A stretch of DNA of 64,000 nucleotides from positions 414,860 through 478,859 of the forward strand of contig JAJVDF010000164.1 in NCBI GenBank assembly GCA_022410635.1. Reading direction: 5' to 3'. The stretch comes from Tretioscincus oriximinensis. Its lineage: Eukaryota; Chordata; Lepidosauria; Squamata; Gymnophthalmidae. The notes below the pieces were generated by a model. It was given only the letters and a program-made list of their open reading frames with translations, was not told where the DNA came from and did not search any database. Both the position numbers and the translations under genes were made by a program. Positions within the stretch are counted from its first letter, which is position 1. Each line of letters begins with the position of its first letter. Positions 21,636 to 33,115 of this stretch are shown in pieces.

Positions 21636-22740
21636 CATCCTAGTACCTGTTTATACCCTTGGTGTCCATGAAGTCAACTAATCCTCTCTTAAAGCTATCC
21701 GTTGCTAGCTACCACAACCTCTTCTGGAAGACCGATGACCCTCTTGGTGAAAAAATGCTTTCATTGTCTGTCCTCACTCTTCTGCCCATCAGTTTTAAGA
21801 ATGCCCCTGGTCCTAGTGTTGTGTGGTAGAGAATTTTTTTCTCTATTCACCTTATCCAGCCCATGCATAATTTTATACACTTCAGTGCTCCAGCCCCTTG
21901 ATCATTCTTGTTGCCTTTTTTGCACCTTCTCTAGTTCCACAATATCTTTTTTGAGACGTAGTGACCAGAATTGAACACAGTATTCCAAATGTGGCCTCAC
22001 CACAGATTTATAAAGAGGCAAAACAACATTCACTGACTTATTCTTGATTTCTTTTCTAATTATCCCTAACACTGAATTTGCTTTTTTTTTCTGCTGCTGC
22101 ACATTGGGTTGACACCTTTATTGAACTAGCCACCCCAAGATTCTTTTCCTGCTCTGTCACAGAAAGCTTGGTTCCCCTCAGTTAGTAGGAGTAATTGTGG
22201 TTCTTTGCCCAATGTGCATGATTTTGCATTTGCTTAAGTTGAAGTGCATTTGCAACTTTGTTGTCCACTTGCCTAATTTCAACATATCATTCTGGAACTC
22301 CATACAATCATTTTCGGTTTTCACTATACAGAACTGTTTACAGTTGCATGTGAGCTTGGCTATTTCACTATTTGCCTAAGCATCCAGATCATTTATGAAT
22401 ATATTGTAAAGCAAAGGTCCCAATACTGAACCCTGGGATGCTCCACTTCTCACCTCTTTCCAACCAGAGAACTGACCATTTATTACTACCCTCTGTTTTC
22501 TGTCTTTTAGCCAGTTTCCAATCCAGGACAAAGTCTGTCCTCTTATGCTATGAGTGTGGAGCTTTTTTAGGAGCCTTTGATGAGGGACTTTATCAAAAGC
22601 CTTTTGAAGTTCTAGATAGACAATATCAACTGGATCCCCTTTATCCATGTGTTTTTTAACACCCTCAAAAAATTCTAACAACTTTGGAAGGCATGATTTA
22701 CCTTTGTAGAAGCCATGTTGAGTTTCATTCAGCAATGTGT
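21636..22740 (-). mobile_element. CR1 LINE (CR1-B), 3' half
   Basis: Minus-strand CR1 from the RT to ORF2 C-terminus. Frame 22376-22735 begins [20 protein letters not shown] and contains [17 protein letters not shown] motif A with the catalytic Asp replaced by Glu, then [20 protein letters not shown] (motif B). Frame 21902-22102 has the downstream NSVLGIIRKEIKNKSVNVVLP and LEYCVQFWS blocks. The 3' UTR is missing left of about 21640. The 5' side is interrupted by a SINE and a gap, resuming at 23372. Confidence 0.9.
22376..22735 (-). pseudogene. CR1-B ORF2 reverse transcriptase remnant
   Basis: This 119-codon frame covers RT motifs 3 to B of the CR1 family. The motif A Asp is Glu (YLELQKAF). 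Motif C cannot be found in the decayed sequence that follows (22330-22380), so the enzyme is dead. Confidence 0.88.
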
Positions 22741-22962
22741 GCTAAGGAATCCATCCCTCATCTGGGAGATCGGGTTTCAAAGCCCTGTGTCGGAAGTGGG
22801 GGTAGCTCTAGCCAACCCAGCTATTCGAAAGCAAGAAGTACAAGAAATTGCGACTGACTGCAAGTATATACATGGGAACCACCACAGCCTGGTGGGGAAG
22901 ACAGAAGGTAAGCTGCTTTGAGTCCCTTTGAAAGGTGAGAAAAGCGGGGTATAACAACCCAG
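22741..22962 (+). mobile_element. tRNA-derived SINE inserted in CR1-B
   Basis: From CTAAGGAATCCATCCCTC with CTGGGAGATCGGGTTTCAAAG (B-box region) through CTCTAGCCAACCCAGCTATTC and GGAACCACCACAGCCTGGTG to GCTTTGAGTCCCTTTGAAAG and GGGTATAACAACCCAG. It is the plus-strand version of 43758-44073. The first 25 bp or so of the head are missing. The CR1-B frame is broken exactly here, so the SINE is younger. Confidence 0.85.
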
Positions 22963-23057
22963 TTCTTCTTCTTCTTCTTCTTCTTCTTCTTCTTCTTCTT
23001 CTTCTTCTTCTTCTTCTTCTTCTTCTTCTTCTTCTTCTTCTTCTTCTTCTTCTTCTT
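22963..23057 (+). repeat. (TTC)n microsatellite, SINE tail
   Basis: Uninterrupted TTC/CTT triplets for 95 bp up to the gap. This is the SINE's own simple-repeat tail, expanded. The poly-leucine open frame it creates is not a gene. Confidence 0.95.
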
Positions 23058-23357
23058 NNNNNNNNNNNNNNNNNNNNNNNNNNNNNNNNNNNNNNNNNNN
23101 NNNNNNNNNNNNNNNNNNNNNNNNNNNNNNNNNNNNNNNNNNNNNNNNNNNNNNNNNNNNNNNNNNNNNNNNNNNNNNNNNNNNNNNNNNNNNNNNNNNN
23201 NNNNNNNNNNNNNNNNNNNNNNNNNNNNNNNNNNNNNNNNNNNNNNNNNNNNNNNNNNNNNNNNNNNNNNNNNNNNNNNNNNNNNNNNNNNNNNNNNNNN
23301 NNNNNNNNNNNNNNNNNNNNNNNNNNNNNNNNNNNNNNNNNNNNNNNNNNNNNNNNN
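23058..23357. other. assembly gap (300 N)
   Basis: Run of 300 N directly after a long triplet repeat. The length is round and may be only an estimate. The sequence resumes with TCC triplets, so the gap lies inside the simple repeat. Confidence 0.98.
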
Positions 23358-24385
23358 TCCTCCTCCTCCAGGTGTTTAGTAATTTTATCTTTGTTTATGG
23401 TTTTAAACTGACTGGTCTATAATTTCTAGGATCACCCCAGAATCCTATTTTGAAGATAGGTGTTACATTTGCCCCCCTCCAATCTAGAGGCACAATGCCA
23501 GATCTTAAGGAAAGATTAAATATTTTCGCTAAAAGATCAGCAATTTCACATTTGGATTCTTTAAGAATTCTGGGATGAATGCCACCTGGCCTTGTGGATT
23601 TATAAATGTTCAGTTTCTTAAGGCTGGCAAGGACCTCTTCCCTTGTTATCTTTAACCAGTTAAATTTCTCTGGCCCTTCCTGAAATACCGGTATATACCC
23701 TTTGTCTTTGTCAGTGAAAACCGAGGGAAAAAATTAATTTAATTTCTCCATGCCTTTCTTGATTGTGTCATTTTGTCCATTGGTGTCTAGAGGTCTGGCT
23801 GCTTTTCTGGTAGGATTCCTATTTCTGATGTATTCGAAGAAGTTCTTATTATTTCTTTTAATATTCATTATAATGTGCTTCTCAACGTTTTTTTCGCACT
23901 CGGACTACCATCTTGCATTTGGTTTGCCACGATTTATATTCCCTTCTGTTCCCACTAGAACAAGCTTTCCACATTTTAAATATGTATATCTTTATTTTAA
24001 TTATTTCCCTTAATGTGCTGATAAGTCATACAGGTGTTCTCTTGGACTTGGTGGAACCCTTTCTTCTCTTGCAGGCATTGTATTTGTGCCTCCAATATTG
24101 TGTCTGCAAACCATTTCCATGCTTTTTGAAGGGATTGGACTCTTCTTACTCTGCCTTTTAATTTTCTTTTTATCATTTTCCTCATCTTTGGAAAATTTCC
24201 TTTGTTAAAGTTTAAGGCTTCTGTGTTAGAACTACTTGACACTTGTCTGTCTACATTCAAGTTTAAAGTGATTGTGTTATGATCACGATAGGATCAGTTA
24301 CCATTACAACTTATATCAGATCCTGTTAATTTCTTAGGACTAAATCCAAAATTCCCTTGCCCCTGGTTCCCTTGCCCCTATTGTG
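23358..24385 (-). mobile_element. CR1 LINE (CR1-B), 5' part
   Basis: The element resumes with GGTGTTTAGTAATTTTATC, collinear with 34040-34960 of CR1-C: RT fingers, the EN-RT linker and the end of EN. The EN C-terminal frame near 24270-24370 contains GKGILDLVL and VTDP before a DHN motif. Homology ends near 24385. Confidence 0.85.
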
Positions 24386-27300
24386 AATTTAAAGGTAACT
24401 AGAAATATAGAAAGTTGTAGACTTTAAAAAACTCAGTCATATTTCAAGACAGATAAATTCATTTCCTCTGGGCCCTTATCTCTGGAAAAGCACACAAGTA
24501 TTCTGGAGGAATCTACCTAGAACAGATATTAGCATGTGAATATTGGCATACTGAAAAGCATGTGATTAAAGGAAATTAATATGGCATAGAATTGAATATG
24601 CAGTAAATACTGTTGCACAAATTAGATTTTGCTTTGCAGTTCTAGCGTGCACAAAAATTAGAATTTTATGTAAATATTTTAATAAAGGAATAGTTATTTT
24701 TTATTAAAAAATACGCCTTTTTAAACATTTAAAATACAAATGCAACATCTAATTATGTAGGAGAACTTTGCTAAAAGATTCTTTCAAGTTTGTGCTAGAT
24801 TGAGCCATGCACTGTCTGGATTGCTTTGTTCTGGGATATTCATGTCTTATTCTAGAATATCCAACTATTACAGAATAAATGAGTGGAGCTTATATTAACC
24901 TTCATGCTATCAAACTTCACTCCTCTATTAGGGTTGCATATGTATGCTGTTTACTTTTCACTTTCCTTGATTGTTACATAGTTGATGGCACTCATGCCAT
25001 CTTAGTGAAAGGAAAGTGAAAAGAAAGGTTATCTTGCTTTTAAAAAAATCAGGGAAAAGAAGCTTTTGTACATGTGTGATCATGGCCTTAGAAAGCCACA
25101 TTTTTGTAGTTTTAATTGACAGTCCCAGAGCTCCAGTCTCTAATATCACATCAGACTGTGTTGTTGTCCCAACACACAAGCTATATGACATATATCGTCT
25201 TATCCTTTCTCATTTTTCTCATTTTCCATCTTTACTTCAAATCACTTTCTTCAGAACCAGAGCAGATGTTGTAGATTTTATAAATGGGTGTAAAGCCTAC
25301 TGTTTTAATTCCCTAGGTTTTTCAGGCAACAGTCCCTTACTTTTTGCCAATATCTGTCACGAAAGATAAAATAAGTATGTGGACAACATGGGTGGATAAC
25401 ACTCAAAATGAATAGACTACATGGTAGAAAACAGGAAATGCAGTGCAATTCAAGCAGCCAGGAGCCTTCCAGTTGCACATAGTGGAACAAATTATCAATT
25501 ATTGCTGTCAAAGGAAGCTACATGATAAAGAAATTATTGTAAATGCAGATTTCTTGGTAAAATATGTTCTTCATAATATACTGCTGGAATACAAGATCAG
25601 TGCAAACTTAGTTTATAGGGGGAATAATTTAGGAACTATGGAAAGACATACGGCATATTGGTTGCTTCTGCGCATACAAAAAATTGGCTTGAAAATAGTT
25701 TTCAGACAACATTTTAGGCTCTATACATAATGGTCTCTGTAGCCTAGAAACTTGAGAAGATTAGTATATACTTCTATCTTATCATTAGTAAGAAGAGTTT
25801 TGCCATAGTCCCGCTTCAGGTTCTGGGATTGGTCTTTATTAGACTGGTTGCCTATTTAATACTATCTCCAATGCATGGAATTTGACTCTCTGTTAAAATG
25901 ACAGAGAATGTTATTCTGCTAGTCTCAGAGGTATAAGCAGTGATGGCACATGGGATGCTCACTCTCGTAAAAACCCACAAGATTTAGAGGAGCCTGTTAG
26001 TGGAGGTTTGGCATATGTAACTGACTTTTGACATCTGGTTAAAACATACTTATTATCTCTAATTGATATTGGTGTTTTGATGCTTCTTTCTTGTAAATTT
26101 ATTCTGTAGTTAGTTCTGATTTGATTGTTTGTTTGTCATTATTGTTCTTTGTTGTTTGTGTACTCTGTTATTAATTAATAAAAGAACAAAGACAAAATGT
26201 TTCTATTACTCCAAACCTTTGATGTTTATCACTCTCCAAACTTCCTATCAGGAAGTGAAGATTATGTTTTAATTATGTTTTAACCTAACTTATTTGTTTT
26301 ATTGATGTTTTTGTTGGATGTTGTGACTCACTTTGGAAAAATATTAATACTTGTAATGGATGAAATGAATATTCAATTGATTATCTTAAAAAATGTTCAT
26401 CAAATGCAGACTTGACTTCTCTTTATTCAGGCTTGTTCTTCAGGGTGGAATATAGAAACATGGATCTGGCTGCGTACTTGAAATAATGACAAACTGACCT
26501 GGTTGGTAATACCTGTGAATATATTATTTGGCTATATCTGGATGAATGCATGATGTGGCTTTTCTGGAGCGTGTCACCCAAATTAATCATCTTTCACTAG
26601 CTCAGAAACTTCCGGGGATAACATATTTGCAAGCAGGTACAGCTACTTTCAAGGTGAGCCCTGGCAGCTGAATTAATTTCTTAACTCCCGCATGGAAGGA
26701 AAATGCATTTTTACCAGACACCACTTCTGCTCAAATGGAGTGTGAAGGATAAGAAAAATGGCTGTAAATCTTCATTTTTAGGTCCATTAGAGGCCTTGCT
26801 GCCATGGAAACATCACAGCTGTGAGCTAGGTTCCATTCTCAGATATATCCTGGGTCTTGTAGCAAATCCCGTGTGTGCCCCATGGCTGCTGTCTCTACCA
26901 CAATCCCTCCACCTTCTACTGCAGCTGTTAGCCTCTTGTAGATGCCCCTTTAGCTCATGGTTTGCTGGCTCATAGTTATTGGAAAGGAAGACTGTGACCG
27001 TTTCATCAGCATTCTGTTCTTTAACTGAAAATCTAATCTGAATGTGCAGATTCTTGATTTTCTGTCGAGGATCCTATTAACTATGCCCCTGCAGCGCCTA
27101 TCTTAATCCTCTTAAAATGCTCAGCTGTGCTTTTGCTTATTCTTGCATTTGGCTTCAGATCAAGTGCTTTTTCTTCTGGATGCAGAATAAAGATACAAGA
27201 TGGAAATGCTATTTTATGTGCAGGGAAGTAGCCAAAGTGGATAGGCATTTTTTTCTGAGGCACAGAATTTGAATATGTAACTAAAAACTGCAACTATATT

Positions 27301-27710
27301 TCTGTGGCCCTCAAAGTTCTGATTGGCCAATCTTTTATCATAGCCTGTTTTTACTGGCTATTGCTTGGCAAAAGCACACATACAGCATGCAGGAGAATCC
27401 CTGAAGAAACATCATTCTGTGTCCTCTGGGTTGAGCTCCTAATGAACTACCAGGCAAGGAAAACTACTCTTTCTTTGGGGAGATATGGCCTAGGTTGAGA
27501 TTTCGCTAATGATGCTTCCTGGCTCTATTATTAGAAAAAGCATCTGTGCCTATGCATTTCCTCCCTGGAGTTATGGCTGTAATGAAACTGAGCAAGGGCT
27601 AAGATTGTGTATGGTCTTCTCTTGTTTATTTATTCAATTTGGATTTTAGAACAAAGTCCCCCCTTGATATTAAGGGTAGATGGTTCTCTTATTATGAACA
27701 AGACACTCGG
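24386..27710. other. unassigned non-coding stretch
   Basis: No gene or repeat family recognised. Frames of 90-117 codons here (for example 25016-25369 plus) have no motif or conserved composition. A weak L2-like tail phrase may exist near 26290-26340. Confidence 0.45.
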
Positions 27711-27715
27711 ATTTT

Positions 27716-27763
27716 ATATATACAGCTCAAAACAATTCCTTAATTGTTTTGAACAGTATATAT
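27716..27763. mobile_element. short palindromic MITE (TACTGCTCAAAA family), decayed copy
   Basis: Two inverted ends face each other: TACAGCTCAAAACAATT on the left, and on the right the reverse complement of TACTGTTCAAAACAATTAAGG. The same terminal sequence forms the perfect palindrome at 50794-50871. TA at both ends fits a Tc1/mariner-type insertion. Confidence 0.75.
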
Positions 27764-29674
27764 GTGTGTGTATAGATAGGATAGGTATGATAGGAATGAT
27801 AAAATAAATCTGAAATAAGGGTTTATATCTCCGTTTGGGTTGCCACCACTCCCCTCAGGAAAAAAACAAAATTATGGAGTGAAATGAAACCAGAATGAGC
27901 CCCTTTACTCTGTTATTTTAAATAATACAGACTTCTCTGTTTTAAAACGCAAAAACAGCTTTATTAAAAGAAAGTAACAGACAACTTCAAACTTAAAGAA
28001 AACACATGATACAATTTAACCACAGTGGGTTAGGGCAAAAGGTACTGGGACTTTACAATGACTCAGGCACAGCTTCCCTCTGCTTGCCACCATTTAAAGT
28101 TTCCCTTTTCCTTCCCTACTACCCCAGCAGTTCTGTATCTCTTTTTGGTATTTCCTTATTTATTTCCACAATCCTGACAGAGAACCAGTGTTATTTCAAT
28201 TGTTTGGCCACAGGCTCAAACAATCTCTCACATCAACCTCAACAATTTATTTTTCTTCTCAATTCAACAACCAACAACCAGGTCAGATCTCTCTCTCATC
28301 CAACTAACTCACTCACACCTGCCCCTTTTATATTCCAAGTCCCGCCCCCCCATTGCTCAGCTTCTATGCTTAGAAAATTTAAAGGAGCCTCACTCTATTT
28401 AAGTGATTTCATTACAATGGCAGTCCTTGATTCACCTGCAGCTGGTTTTACCATGGCAGAGAATGTTACCAGTGTGAGCTGAATTTCAAGTGCCTTAGAT
28501 AGCTATTCAGATGCTAGAGACTCCTCCCAGGCACTTTGATGAGGGGAACTGAAGATTGACCAGCCTATGGACCTCATCAAAGGTACTAGTTTGCCTCTGA
28601 AATAAAGACATAGTGTGTGCTGGCTTGGGTTGTGGAACTGAACAGAAACTTGGCTTTTGTTCAACCTAACAACTCTCAACAGAACCAACAGAATCCAAGT
28701 TCTACCTCCATAATAGTGTCGCTTGTGAATTGTTCTAATTCTAGTCAGAAGACATGTACACAATTGGAAATGGTTTGGTTTAAATAAATGGTTTGGTTTA
28801 AATAAAACTGAATTCTCTTGGTCCAGGTGCCATTAGAAAACACCCCACCCCGCCAAACAAGAAGATAGTTTGGTTTACAAACTAAGCAAACTATCACTAA
28901 TTACATTAGTTTTCATGGTTTGTTGGATCATCTTTTATTGAGGTTTGATTGAAACCAGGTTTGTGTGAATAACAGGTTGAACTGTGAACTGACCTAGAGA
29001 TTTCTGTAAATCTCTACTAGTCATGTCTGAAATTTCCCCTCTTGAGTAGAAATGCAGAGAAAGTACACGATGTTTGAGAAGAAGATGAAGGGAAATTATT
29101 GACTAGAAGTAGCCCCATGTGACAATGGCAATTCACACATATTAATTCTGTGTGGGGGGGAGAATAGAGTTGTCATATGACACAGATTTTATGGTCAATC
29201 TGTGAGTTCTCATTGTTGTTTGGGCTGAAGAGAAAAAACTGTGATTTGGGGATTGCCAGGATTAAACACTGGGTTGGGACAGGCAAGGTAGAATTTCACC
29301 ACATTTCTTCAGTGGGAAAAGCTATCCAGTTCTTGTAAGAGACACAACTTCATTGATCTTTCTTTGTCTCCCTACATTTTTATCACATTTTTAACAGCAT
29401 CTACAATATCACTAATGGGGGATTTTAGGAGATGGAGAAATGACAGTGTTGTGATAAAGATATGCTTGTTTGTGATTTTCTAAATGGTAGAGAATGGTTG
29501 CAGTCTGGTTACCAAATAATTCAGTCCACAAGTTTGTTAACTTCAAACACACTTTACTAATAGGATAGGGTTACTGGGATATAAAACAATAATGTATTTT
29601 CTAAATCCTACATCTTTCTGCCTCTTCATTCAAGGAGAGCAAATGGCCAACTGTAAAGCACGAGGGTTGGAGTA
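27764..29674. other. unassigned non-coding stretch with GGTTTGGTTTAAATAAAT repeats
   Basis: No gene recognised. At 28769-28804 an 18-bp unit (GGTTTGGTTTAAATAAAT) is tandemly duplicated. Between there and about 28990 the words GGTTTG and CAAAC recur in both orientations, resembling 2860-3015. The frame 28006-28482 has no recognisable motif. Confidence 0.4.
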
Positions 29675-30020
29675 GAGTTAGGGTTGCCATACGCTCTGGT
29701 AAACCGGGACAATCCCGGTTTGGGGGACTAAAATATAGTCCCCTCCGGGTTTTAAGGTAAAATCCCGGCTTTTTACATTTCCCGATGCTGCATCAGGGAA
29801 TGTAAAAAGGCGAGATTTTAAAGGAAAATCAGCCATCAAAGCTGACGGCTGCAGCTCTGTCCTCCTATCACAAACGCAAGCATTTTTGCTCTGCTGGAGC
29901 TGGCGTGCTTGCCTGAGAGCAGGGCAAACCCCCACCTTCAGCAAAGGAGCAGCTACGTGCACGCACACGGATGCTTATAGTGAGAGCAGAAGAGAGGTTC
30001 TGCCTGTCTCTCTACAAGCG
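29675..30020 (+). mobile_element. GC-rich DNA-transposon-like segment with internal inverted repeats (tentative)
   Basis: It begins with GGGTTGCCATACG, an outer end like those of hAT-type elements. Inside are two stem-forming pairs: AACCGGGACAATCCCGGTTT near 29701, and TTTTTACATTTCCC with GGGAATGTAAAAA across GATGCTGCATCA near 29770-29810. GC content is well above the surroundings. No transposase frame and no clear right end. Confidence 0.45.
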
Positions 30021-30654
30021 TCTGTATGTGCGCATAAGTAGAGTGATGCCTGCAAAAAGGGGTGGAGAGCAAACAAGATACATTTACCCAGTCCTCTCTT
30101 TCTGCTCCTCTGTGACAAGCACTTGCAAAAACACAACAGTCAGTCATTAAAAGCAAGCAAACAATGTGCAACAAATGATGTGAGAAAGTGTTTAAAGAAA
30201 ACCATTTGAGATGGATTTGTGTTGGGACAAAAGATTCTCTTTGGATATCTGCTACAGTAATTTGAAAACTGTTTGTACTTTTGTCTATTAGAAGATCCAT
30301 TTGTGGACTTCAAGCAGACTCAGAACTTAACTCAATATTATGCACCAGGAGCTTCTGTGGTCCCTACGAAAGACTATATACACCGTGGCTATTTACTTTG
30401 CATTGTGCTTTAGGAATCTTTAATAGGCCCCTAAAACATTTTAAATCCTTTTGCAGGAAGATGGGGAAAAGAATTTGCCAGACGGCACTGTTTATTTGGG
30501 CAGTTTCTTACACTTCATAAAAACAATCTGTATTAATTATTCTAGCAAAAGAAAAAGAAAAAAGAAATTAAACAGAAAGTTTACTTCTACGAATGGTAAA
30601 GGATTGGTAAAAAGGTGTGCTAGAGCAAGGTATCAAAAGGGCCAGTATTCCTAG

Positions 30655-30770
30655 CTTCTCCTCAGAAGTAAGCAATGGCAAACTATTTCTGTGTAAATAA
30701 ATTTCATAGATGTGCTTTTGCAATAAATCAGGACTGACATGACTCAGTAGTATTTCTACCCAACAACAAT
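30655..30770 (+). mobile_element. Sauria-SINE/Bov-B-like 3' tail (tentative)
   Basis: The phrases TCAGAAGTAAGCAATGGCAAAC and CAGGACTGACATGACTCAG resemble the 3' tail shared by Bov-B LINEs and Sauria SINEs (AGCAATGGCAAACC, then a GTCGGACTTGACTC-like phrase). It is short and diverged; no head or RT was found. Confidence 0.45.
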
Positions 30771-31325
30771 AAGAGGAGGACAAAGCAAATCAAGATTAAT
30801 CAGCTATCTCCAGACTTACACCAATTTTTATTGATGGAAAGACAATGGGTTTTACTTTTTTATTGAAATATTCAGGATTTAACTAGGCTGTTGGTAATGA
30901 AATAAGCCTCACTGAGTGCAGGAGAACTTACTGTAAAGGAATTACTTTCTAGTAAATAAATACGTTTATAGGAGGCAGCAGAGGAAAGAGAAAGTGAGAG
31001 AGAACACTATTGCAACAGATAAAAATCCAATTACCCCAACATCTGTTTTTAATGTATGCCCTTGGGAAGTTTATAAGGAAGCAAGATTTTTCTTCAGCAT
31101 GTGAAATTCATGCATTATGCAAAAATATAAAAAAATAAAAATGGTTTATGCATTGTTTCCTGGAGGAAATCAACTCCTACTTACATTAATGTGAATTCCA
31201 CAGATGTACTGTATCTGTAGTATTTCTGAAATTAGTTTTCTTGCATAGTAGCAATGTGAAAACCTGCAGCTTAAGATGTTTTGCAGATATTGTCAGATAT
31301 TAATGCTGCAGAAAGGGATGTAGCC

Positions 31326-31692
31326 AACTGAGATCCCTTCCACACCATGGGATAAAACCTGAAATGGGTTTAAACCCAGCATAATGCAATCCCCCATCCT
31401 TTCACATTACCTCAAAAGTCCACACACAAGTTCAGGAAGTGACTTCCACGCATATCAGCCAGCTGAGATTTTGTAGTCTTGGCTGGTGTCTTCTTGACAT
31501 ATCGAAGTCACAGAGCGTCATGTTGGAAGGTATTTTGTGCTGAAAACATCAACAACCTCTCCTGCAGCAAACGAGATTTCCCCCGGGTGTGACTCAGGAG
31601 GACCGCATAAGCTCCATTGCCTTGTATGGCAGAGGCATTATAATGATCCTACCAACCTCGTAGGAGAACCTTGTGTGGAAGCAGCCTAAGGT
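31326..31692 (+). mobile_element. TIR element with TTCCACAC ends
   Basis: Left end CTGAGATCCCTTCCACACCATGG and right end CCTTGTGTGGAAGCAGCCTAAG are inverted relatives sharing TTCCACAC. The interior has no coding frame and includes CATTATAATG and GTTTAAACCCAGCATAATGC. It looks like a non-autonomous hAT-type element of about 365 bp; the superfamily is inference. No TSD is obvious. Confidence 0.5.
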
Positions 31693-31709
31693 CAACGAAG
31701 GTCAAAGAA

Positions 31710-31850
31710 GCAGCCGTGTTAGTCTGGATCAGAATTTCTGGCAAGGGGATCTTGTAGCACCTTTGAGACTACACAGCTTGTAGATTATTTCTTCATATCC
31801 ACTGGCGTGAGCAACACTTAGGCAAGAGGCTCATGCTGCTAACATTTTTC
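31710..31850 (+). mobile_element. fragment of repeat family with AGACTAACACGGCT end, copy 1
   Basis: GCAGCCGTGTTAGTCTGGATC, then GGATCTTGTAGCACCTTTGAGACT and TTCTTCATATCC, matches the family also found at 61865-61975 and 62512-62712. Very common in reptile genomes as I remember it; I cannot name its class. Confidence 0.6.
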
Positions 31851-32311
31851 TGATTAGTCTAGAAGTCTAGGGACCCTCTTGCTGTAACAGAGTTGAAGAT
31901 CAATGACGTTTGGCTCTAGTTGTGATCCCCTATTAGCACTACTGACAGGAACTAATGGAAGCTAAATTGCAACAACATCTGGAGAGCTACAGATTCTCCA
32001 TCCTTGTTTTATATTAAAGTTTAGTCTTTTTAAGCAGAAGAACATATGAATAAGGACATGAGAGCACATTTAGTCCACCACCTTATTTCAGACAAGTGAC
32101 CTACCAATTGCGTCTAAACATTTCAAGTTGAAGATTGAAGACAAAGGCAAAACCTTCATTTATTCTCTGCAAATGGACTTTAGAGATTGTCTTTCTCTCC
32201 AACTTACAGTCAATGCTTAGGCATCAATCTAGTAGCTGCTGATAAATATGGATTCTATAATTCTGGTTAATTTTTCTAAGACCCATGTAGACTGGTAACT
32301 AGGGGGGGGGG

Positions 32312-32640
32312 TAATTTTATTCATTTCAAAGAATCTAAGTTTACATAATCAAATATCAATACAATTCTTCTGTTTTTATGCTGTCCCCCTCCTCCCTGAA
32401 GTGAAAATTAGTCTTAACTTCAATTTTTTAACTTGATCTCTAAATCTACTCTCTAAATATATTCTCACACTTTCCCATTTAGCCTTACACGCTCTTACTT
32501 TATCTATGTCAGCATTAATATTTATTCTATCGCTTCTTATGCCCACTGCAATTTTTTCCAAGATATACATTTGCCATTTCCATAATTGCCACTTCATTGC
32601 ATTTTTCCACCCTGTCAAGATGACTATTTGAGACACAGGA
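32312..32640 (-). mobile_element. L1 3' fragment
   Basis: The minus-strand frame 32376-32636 has GWKNAMKWQLWKWQMYIL and KVRACKAKWESVR, matching the L1 ORF2 C-terminus seen at 35458-35931 (GWKDATKLQIDNW) and 8587-8904. Severely 5' truncated. A 10-bp G run (32302-32311) marks its left edge. Confidence 0.7.
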
Positions 32641-33115
32641 AATTAAGAACATAAGAAGAGCCATACTGGATCAGGCCAGAGCCCATTTAGTCCAGCATTC
32701 TGTCTCACACAGAGGCCCACAAGATGCACGTGGGCTGTCCGAACAGAGGAAAGCAAAATATGTTCATGACTCCCTGCAAATGGCATTTCAGGAGTCCTGC
32801 ATGTTGATCCATCACGGAGGCAACATCCATCCTAGTATCCATTTATACCCTTGGTGTCCATAAACCTGTCTAGTCCTGTCTTGAAACTATCCAAGCTGTT
32901 AGCTACCACTACCTCTTCAGGAAGTAAATTCCACAGGCCGACAATCCTCTGGGTGAAAAAATACTTTCCTTTGTCTGTTTTCACTTTTCTACTCAACAGT
33001 TTTAAGGAGTGCCCTCTGGTCCTTGTGTTGTGTGATAGAGAAAACATTTCTCTCTATTCACCCTGTCGATCCCATGCATGATTTTGTACACTTCAATCAG
33101 ATCACCTCTCAAACG

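Noticed and set aside
22935..23411. 158-codon frame with a long poly-leucine tract
   Set aside because: It is a translation of the (TTC)n SINE tail and the N gap.
28006..28482. 158-codon plus-strand frame as a host gene
   Set aside because: Low-complexity Ser/Leu/Pro composition, no domain, no splice context.
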